Shown here: piece by piece, positions 59,182 to 64,000 of the stretch | Position numbering within the stretch: the stretch's first letter is position 1 | Layout of the letters: each line of letters starts with the position of its first letter | From: Paenibacillus oralis | GTDB taxonomy: Bacteria > Bacillota > Bacilli > Paenibacillales > Paenibacillaceae | Assembly (NCBI RefSeq): GCF_003863965.1 | Contig: NZ_RRCN01000001.1 | Location: 4,236,304-4,300,303, forward strand | Length of the DNA: 64,000 bases | Direction of reading: 5' to 3' | Notes under the pieces: model-generated | Seen by the model: the letters and a program-made list of their open reading frames with translations, nothing else | Database searches by the model: none | What the model was told of the DNA's origin: nothing | Made by a program: the position numbers and the translations under genes

Positions 59182-60588
59182 TTAACAGTGCTGCCGCAAG
59201 CCTTTAGGCAGGTGGTTTTTGAGCTGGCCGCCGCTGGCTTTGCCCCAGCCGAGCGGGAAGCTGGCGCCCCCGCAGGCGAGGGTGACGAGGTGCCAGCCGC
59301 GCAGATCGGCGGGCACCTCCAGCGTTTCGCCGCGCAGGTAAGCGGCCGCGGCGGGCGAGTCTTCGCCGAGCGGCCAAATTCGCGCGGCGTCTTCTGCGCC
59401 GAGCGCCATCGCGAGCGCGTGGGCGGGCTGGAACCGGCCTTTGCGGACGTCGCCGAGGTGCAGCCCGGCGCGCGGCACCTTCAGGCCGGTCAGGTGGTCC
59501 GGCGACAGCGGCAGGCTGCTGCTGGCAGGCAGCAGGTACAGCGCTTCGCCGAACAGGAGCGGCGCGCCGCTCCCGGGCGCGAAGGCGGGCAGCTCGTCCG
59601 CCGCCCAGGCGCGGAAGGCGTCCCAGGCCGCGGCGGTCTCCCGGCCGGCGTGGCCGGCACGGGACTCGCGGCGGCTGCGGCCGGGGCGCTCCCCGCGCCC
59701 GCCTTTGGCGACGTCGCCGCCCTCCGCCGCGCCGTCCCGCTCGAGCAGGGCCACATAGTGGCCCTCGCCTTGCTCGCGGTGCGGCCAAATCCGCTTCTCG
59801 GCGATCAGCCGCAGGAACGGATAAACCTCCAGCAGGCGGGCGATCGTGTCCTCGTTTTCGCGGCGGTTAAACGTGCAAGTGGAATAGGCGAGCCGTCCGC
59901 CGGGTTTTAGCATCGCCACCGCGTCCTGCAAAATATCCCACTGCCGCGCCGCGCAAAGCTCCACCGCCTCCGGGGACCATTCGGCCACGGCCTCCGGGTC
60001 TTTGCGGAACATGCCTTCGCCCGAGCAGGGAGCGTCCAGCATGATCCGGTCGAAGGCGAACGGAAAGCGCGCGGACAACTCCGCGGGCGCGGCCTGCGTC
60101 ACGACGGCGTTCCGGATGCCGAGCCTTTCCACGTTTTCCGCCAAAATGCGAGCGCGCTGCGGATGGATTTCATTGCTGACGAGCAAGCCTTGTCCCCTCA
60201 TTTTGGCGGCGATTTGCGTCGTTTTGCCGCCGGGAGCCGCGGCCAGGTCCAACACTGTTTCGCCCGGCTGGGGATCGAGCAGCTCCACGGCCGACATCGC
60301 CGAGGGCTCCTGAATATAGTATAGTCCGGCGGCGTGATAGGGATGTTTTCCCGGCCGAGTGTGCTCCTCGTAATAAAAGCCCGCACCGCACCACGGAACG
60401 GGGCGCAGAGCGAACAGCTCCGCGAGCCGGGCCGCCGCCGCGCCGTGCAGCTCGACTTTCAGCGTATTCAGCCGCAGCCCGTACGCGCGGGGGCGGGTAT
60501 AACTGGCGAGAAAGCGTTCCCCCTCATCCTGGCCGAGCATCGCCAGCACCGATTCCCGAAATGCGGCTGGCAGGGTAGGTATGGTCAT
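59182..60588 (-). CDS. RsmF/NOL1-type rRNA (cytosine-C5) methyltransferase, copy 2
   Basis: 468 residues. The same layout as the protein at 49682: D-L-A-A-A-P-G-G, D-A-P-C-S-G-E-G-M-F-R-K-D and S-T-C-T-F-N with the catalytic Cys, plus a C-terminal PUA-like region (about 330-468). A charged, Arg/Gly/Ala-rich linker (about 300-340) precedes it. Sequence is clearly diverged from copy 1, so this is an old duplication or two separate acquisitions. The ATG at 60588 follows AAAGGAGC. It is exceptionally G+C-rich for the window (hence many long antisense frames). Confidence 0.85.
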   Translation of the reverse strand: MTIPTLPAAFRESVLAMLGQDEGERFLASYTRPRAYGLRLNTLKVELHGAAAARLAELFALRPVPWCGAGFYYEEHTRPGKHPYHAAGLYYIQEPSAMSAVELLDPQPGETVLDLAAAPGGKTTQIAAKMRGQGLLVSNEIHPQRARILAENVERLGIRNAVVTQAAPAELSARFPFAFDRIMLDAPCSGEGMFRKDPEAVAEWSPEAVELCAARQWDILQDAVAMLKPGGRLAYSTCTFNRRENEDTIARLLEVYPFLRLIAEKRIWPHREQGEGHYVALLERDGAAEGGDVAKGGRGERPGRSRRESRAGHAGRETAAAWDAFRAWAADELPAFAPGSGAPLLFGEALYLLPASSSLPLSPDHLTGLKVPRAGLHLGDVRKGRFQPAHALAMALGAEDAARIWPLGEDSPAAAAYLRGETLEVPADLRGWHLVTLACGGASFPLGWGKASGGQLKNHLPKGLRQHC

Positions 60589-60756
60589 ATTTCCGCCGCT
60601 CCTTTCCTCCAAAAAATCCCGGTACACATTACTTCAGCAGTGTATCATATTGCTTTTCAATCTCAAAAGGGGAATGGATGTTCCTTCCTGCCTATGGCAT
60701 AATGGAAAAAGAAGCGGTCATCCGCAAAACAAGAACGACGCGCAAAGGAGAACCCT

Positions 60757-61878
60757 ATGAGACTGTTGCAGGCTTTATTTTTTCCTCCGGAACAGCCGGG
60801 GGGCGTATCGTCGATGATTCCGTACCTGCAAGACCGGTTTAATCTTCCCCATTGGGAAATGGAGTTATTTTCGCTGCCGAAACGCATCCGCTCCAAAGGG
60901 AGCGATCCCGTACAATTTGCCACCTTTGATTGGGAGGAGTTCGGGGACAGCCCGATCGTGCAAAAATATGTGCAAACGTACCGCGCTTACTTATGGTGGA
61001 CCAAGCTGCGGATTAAACAGCCGTACGACTTGATCCATGCCCACCACCCGATTGCCGGGCTGGCCATGAAGGAGGTTTTCCCGGATACCCCCGTCATCCA
61101 GAGCATTCACTCGAGTTACGAGCGGGAGCTGATTTTAAACGGGCGGATTCGCGCGGACAGTCCGGAGCACCGCTTCCTCACCTCACTGTATAGGGAGCTT
61201 GAGCACCGGACGGATCGGCTGTTAACCGTGTCGCGTTCTTTTGCCGAATATTTGGGTTCCTATGTGGAGAAGCCCGGGGCGATCGGCGTCATCCCTAACG
61301 GTTTTGATGAAAAAAGATTTAAGCCGGTGCCGCACGAAAACGAAGTGGCCCAACTGGTGACGGTCTGCCGCCTCGTTCCGGCCAAAGGGCTCGACGTCCT
61401 TCTGCACGCGTGCGCCGAGCTCAAGAAGCGCGGGCACAATTACGTGCTGCATATTATCGGCGACGGCCCGATCCGCCAGGAGCTGGAGCAGCTTGCCCAG
61501 CGGCTGGGCATTTACAATGAAACGATTTTTTACGGGTACACGCTGCATCCGGAGGAGTTTATGCCGTTTTTCGACATTTTCGTCCTGCCCTCGCGGGCCG
61601 AGGCGTTTGGCTCCGTGTTTGCCGAAGCCGCCCTCTGCAGCCTGGCGCTCGTCGGCACGGCGGTCGGCGGAGTCGCCGAGCAGATCGAGGACGGAACAAA
61701 CGGCCTGCTCGTGCCGCCGGAGGACGCTCTAGCGTTGGCCGATGCGCTGGAAAAAGTGATCGTGGATCCGGACTACCGCTACCAGTTGGCGCGAAGCGGC
61801 TCGGACAAGGCCAAAGCGCATTATTCGCTGAACCGGGTTGTGCATGAACTAAAAAAACTGTATCTGCAATTCAAATGA
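60757..61878 (+). CDS. Glycosyltransferase family 4
   Basis: 373 residues, GT-B fold. The N-terminal E-Q-P-G-G-V-S-S-M substrate loop and the C-terminal nucleotide-sugar site (S-R-A-E-A-F-G-S-V-F-A-E-A, the E-x7-E motif) are seen, together with I-G-D-G-P and Y-G-Y. It probably transfers a sugar to a lipid or polysaccharide; the acceptor is not predictable. AAAGGAG precedes the ATG. It lies 14 bp before the yhaO-like gene on the same strand. Confidence 0.85.
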   Translation: MRLLQALFFPPEQPGGVSSMIPYLQDRFNLPHWEMELFSLPKRIRSKGSDPVQFATFDWEEFGDSPIVQKYVQTYRAYLWWTKLRIKQPYDLIHAHHPIAGLAMKEVFPDTPVIQSIHSSYERELILNGRIRADSPEHRFLTSLYRELEHRTDRLLTVSRSFAEYLGSYVEKPGAIGVIPNGFDEKRFKPVPHENEVAQLVTVCRLVPAKGLDVLLHACAELKKRGHNYVLHIIGDGPIRQELEQLAQRLGIYNETIFYGYTLHPEEFMPFFDIFVLPSRAEAFGSVFAEAALCSLALVGTAVGGVAEQIEDGTNGLLVPPEDALALADALEKVIVDPDYRYQLARSGSDKAKAHYSLNRVVHELKKLYLQFK

Positions 61879-61891
61879 TGGAGCTGGTATC

Positions 61892-63379
61892 ATGAAATCA
61901 TTTCGTTTTCTCCACGCCGCCGATCTGCATCTGGACACCCCGTTTTCCGGGATGTCCGGCGTGCCGGATCGGCTGCGTGCATATTTGCGGGGCTCGACCT
62001 TTGCCGCCTTTGACCGGCTGATCCGGCTGGCGATTGCGGAAGCGGTCGATTTCATCGTTCTCGCCGGCGACATTTACGATGCCGCCGATTCGTCGCTGCG
62101 CGCCCAGCTGCGGCTGCGGGAAGGCTGGGACAAGCTGGGGCGGCACGGCATCCCGGTGTATCTTATCCGCGGCAACCACGATCCGCTCGGCAGCCGCCGC
62201 TTGCGCCTCGAACTGCCGCCGCATGTGACGGAGTTCGGCGCGCAGGCGGAAAGCCGGGTCGCCGTCCGGCGGAGCGACGGGGAGCAGGTTGCGGTCGTCA
62301 GCGGAATCTCCTACATAACGCCGGCGGTCACGGAAAACCTGGCGCCGCGGTTTCGCCGCGATGAGGCTGAGGCGAACTCGCCGCTCTACCACATTGCCCT
62401 GCTGCACGCGAATGTGGACGGCCAAGAGGGGCATGACGCTTACGCCCCGTGTTCGCTTCGCGAGTTGAAGGAATCCGGCTACGATTATTGGGCGCTCGGC
62501 CATATTCACAAACGGCAGATCCTTAGCGAAAACCCTTGGGTTGTTTATCCCGGCAACATCCAGGGGCGCAGCTTGAAGGAAACCGGCCCTAAAGGATGCT
62601 ACATCGTCGATGTGCATGAGAATGGACGGGCAAGCCTGGCGTTTCACCGGCTGGATCAGGTGTTGTGGCGGGAAATTACGGTGCCGATCGACGGTTTGGC
62701 AAGCGAGGAGGCGTGGAAAGACCGGGTGGAGGAAGCGCTGGAGGAGGTGCGGGAAGCCGAACCGGGCCGGATCAGCATCGTGCGGCTGACCTTTGCCGGG
62801 CGCGGCCCGCTCCATGCGATGCTGCAATCCGGGCAGGAGGCCGCGGAGCTGCTGCAGGAGCTGCGGCGCCGTGAAAGCCGGCTGCTGGAGGAAGAAGGCT
62901 TGGGCATCGCGCCGGAGAATACGCCGTTTGCTGCAGCGGGCGATTCAGCGAAGGATGCATCCGGCAGGACGGCAGGCGATGAAACGGGGAGCGCTCCGGT
63001 CGGCGGTGGGGCAAGGAACCATGGCATTACGGCAACGGTTGCGGCGGACGGTGCGGCGTGGGCGCCCTTGGGCGGCGTCGTTTGGCCGGCCGGCTTTAAA
63101 GTGGAGACATCGCTGGAGATGGACCGCCTTGGGCTGCTGGAAGAGGACAGCTTCCTCGGCGAACTGCTCCGGCTTGGCGAGCGGGCCGGGCGGGAGCCGG
63201 GGGTGCTTGAGGACATCACAGGCGCCGCGCTGGCGCCGCTGACGGAAAACCGCACGCTGCGGCGGTTATTGAAGGAACTGGGACCCGAGGAGCGCCTGGC
63301 CTTGCTGCAACGGGCGGAGGAACTCGCCTGGGCGCTGCTTGCGGAAGAAGGAACGGCTGGCGGGAGGGGAGCATCATGA
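61892..63379 (+). CDS. yhaO: YhaO-type DNA double-strand break repair nuclease (SbcD-like)
   Basis: 495 residues. The N-terminal metallophosphatase has D-L-H-L-D at 11-15 (Asp11, His13), A-G-D-I-Y-D, R-G-N-H-D-P and L-G-H-I-H. The C-terminal region carries the partner-binding domain. A stretch of about 60 low-complexity residues rich in Ala/Gly/Ser (about 355-395) looks like an insertion. With YhaN it would form an Mre11-Rad50-like complex in Bacillus. GGAG precedes the ATG, and the end overlaps yhaN by ATGA. Confidence 0.88.
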   Translation: MKSFRFLHAADLHLDTPFSGMSGVPDRLRAYLRGSTFAAFDRLIRLAIAEAVDFIVLAGDIYDAADSSLRAQLRLREGWDKLGRHGIPVYLIRGNHDPLGSRRLRLELPPHVTEFGAQAESRVAVRRSDGEQVAVVSGISYITPAVTENLAPRFRRDEAEANSPLYHIALLHANVDGQEGHDAYAPCSLRELKESGYDYWALGHIHKRQILSENPWVVYPGNIQGRSLKETGPKGCYIVDVHENGRASLAFHRLDQVLWREITVPIDGLASEEAWKDRVEEALEEVREAEPGRISIVRLTFAGRGPLHAMLQSGQEAAELLQELRRRESRLLEEEGLGIAPENTPFAAAGDSAKDASGRTAGDETGSAPVGGGARNHGITATVAADGAAWAPLGGVVWPAGFKVETSLEMDRLGLLEEDSFLGELLRLGERAGREPGVLEDITGAALAPLTENRTLRRLLKELGPEERLALLQRAEELAWALLAEEGTAGGRGAS

Positions 63380-64000
63380 GGCTGGAGAAATTACAGGTGA
63401 GCGGGTTCGGACATTTGCACGGCCTGGATGTGGAACTGCCGGGCCCGGTCACGGTTTTATACGGCCCGAACGAAGCGGGAAAAAGCACGCTGCTCGGCTT
63501 CGTGCGCGCGATGCTGTTCGGCATCCCGTCGCGGACGTTTGCCGCCGAGCGGTTTGAGCCGGTGCGCGGCGGCGTGCACGGCGGCGTGTTGACGATCGCC
63601 GCGGGCGATGGCTCACGTTGGGTCATCGAGCGTTATGCGCAGCCGCCGGAAGGCAGAAACCTGCCGGGCCCGCGCGGCGACCGGCTGCGGATTACGCGCA
63701 GCGATGCGGACGGCCGGCTGCAGGAGATGACGCAGGAGCAGATGCAGCGCGAGCTGCTGGGCGGCTTGTCCAAGGCGATGTTCAAGCAGCTGTTTGCCGT
63801 CTCGCTCACGGAGCTGCAGGAGGTCGGCGCTTTGCAGTCCGAGGAGCTGAGCCGCTTTTTGTTCCACGCCGGCATCGGCGGGGGCGCGGCGGTGCTGCGC
63901 GGGGAGAAAAAGCTGGCCCAGGACATGGACAAGCTGTACCGCCGGCGCGGCCGCAACCAGGAGATCGCCCAGCTTCTGCAGGCGGTCGAACGTCTGGAGC
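63376..64000 (+). CDS. yhaN: YhaN-type AAA ATPase (Rad50/SbcC-like), 5' part
   Basis: The first 208 codons of a longer gene; the window ends inside it. The Walker A motif G-P-N-E-A-G-K-S lies at 30-37, preceded by the Rad50-type N-terminus R-L-E-K-L-Q-V-S-G-F-G. A coiled-coil is beginning at about 190. The start overlaps the yhaO stop by ATGA, so the two subunits are translationally coupled. Full length and the Walker B half are outside the window. Confidence 0.88.
   Translation, partial: MRLEKLQVSGFGHLHGLDVELPGPVTVLYGPNEAGKSTLLGFVRAMLFGIPSRTFAAERFEPVRGGVHGGVLTIAAGDGSRWVIERYAQPPEGRNLPGPRGDRLRITRSDADGRLQEMTQEQMQRELLGGLSKAMFKQLFAVSLTELQEVGALQSEELSRFLFHAGIGGGAAVLRGEKKLAQDMDKLYRRRGRNQEIAQLLQAVERLE

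Noticed and set aside
59149..59910. A 253-codon plus-strand frame across the second methyltransferase
   Set aside because: The methyltransferase motifs are on the minus strand. The frame reflects extreme G+C content only.

Overview
The window looks like chromosome of a low-to-mid G+C Gram-positive endospore former, most likely a Paenibacillus or close relative. The evidence is inferential: strong AGGAGG-type ribosome-binding sites with many GTG/TTG starts, a YjcZ-type small sporulation protein gene, tetraprenyl-beta-curcumene synthase, CshA helicase, YitT, YugP, YesL, LapA, DUF3906 and YhaO/YhaN family genes, a Bacillus-type 6S RNA, and abundant short intergenic palindromes. No rRNA, tRNA or CRISPR array was seen.

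Layout. 1-4.3 kb: the 3' part of a DUF4179/DUF5643 anti-sigma-like protein, then a MATE exporter and an Erm(D)-type 23S rRNA methyltransferase. Both resistance-type genes have structured leaders with terminator hairpins; the erm leader is about 570 nt, with at least three hairpins and two candidate leader peptides. 4.3-8.0 kb: an A+T-rich accessory island with a split SigO/RsoA-like sigma factor pair, a divergent YvrJ-like micro-gene, three paralogous lipoprotein genes (the middle one broken) and a soluble phosphodiester-glycosidase (NAGPA/DUF2233) gene. A membrane-anchored paralogue of the last gene follows in an operon with an M42 peptidase. 9.8-25.3 kb: mostly housekeeping genes (LapA, PepF, cold-shock protein, WYL regulator plus prenyltransferase-fold protein, nitroreductase, MFS, ytpB-pfkA, DUF3906, MATE, DUF4015 glycosidase, YitT). 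25.3-33.3 kb: cshA, a YjcZ-type gene, a complete IS110-type transposase gene, yesL, 6S RNA, tpx, rhomboid protease, LysR regulator. 33.4-44.7 kb: yugP, a MerR regulator, amtB with a GlnR/TnrA box followed by a GlnD-like nucleotidyltransferase and a DEDDh exonuclease, M67 peptidase, TlpA-like thioredoxin, cimA, dinB, ferredoxin, Bax-inhibitor-like protein. 45-53.5 kb: L,D-transpeptidase, a MITE-like element, pyrD, relQ, DUF309, an RsmF-like methyltransferase, a pseudouridine synthase, a 94-bp tandem repeat array and a Cof-type HAD phosphatase. 53.7-55.2 kb: a complete IS256-type element with recognisable ends and a 10-bp flanking direct repeat. 55.4-64 kb: GNAT protein, an MFS exporter with its ArsR/DUF2087 regulator and shared operators, a second RsmF-like methyltransferase, a GT4 glycosyltransferase and the start of the yhaO-yhaN DNA-repair pair.

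Intergenic DNA is unusually patterned. At least three short repeat families recur between genes: (A) ATTGGA-N4/5-TCCAAT palindromes, (B) AATAGCGG/CCGTTATT modules, (C) TTCTAACGGACC/AAATAAGAG modules. The items best worth following up are the erm leader, the split-sigma island, the amtB/GlnD-like/exonuclease unit, the 94-bp array and the repeat families. No function is claimed for these beyond what the sequence shows.
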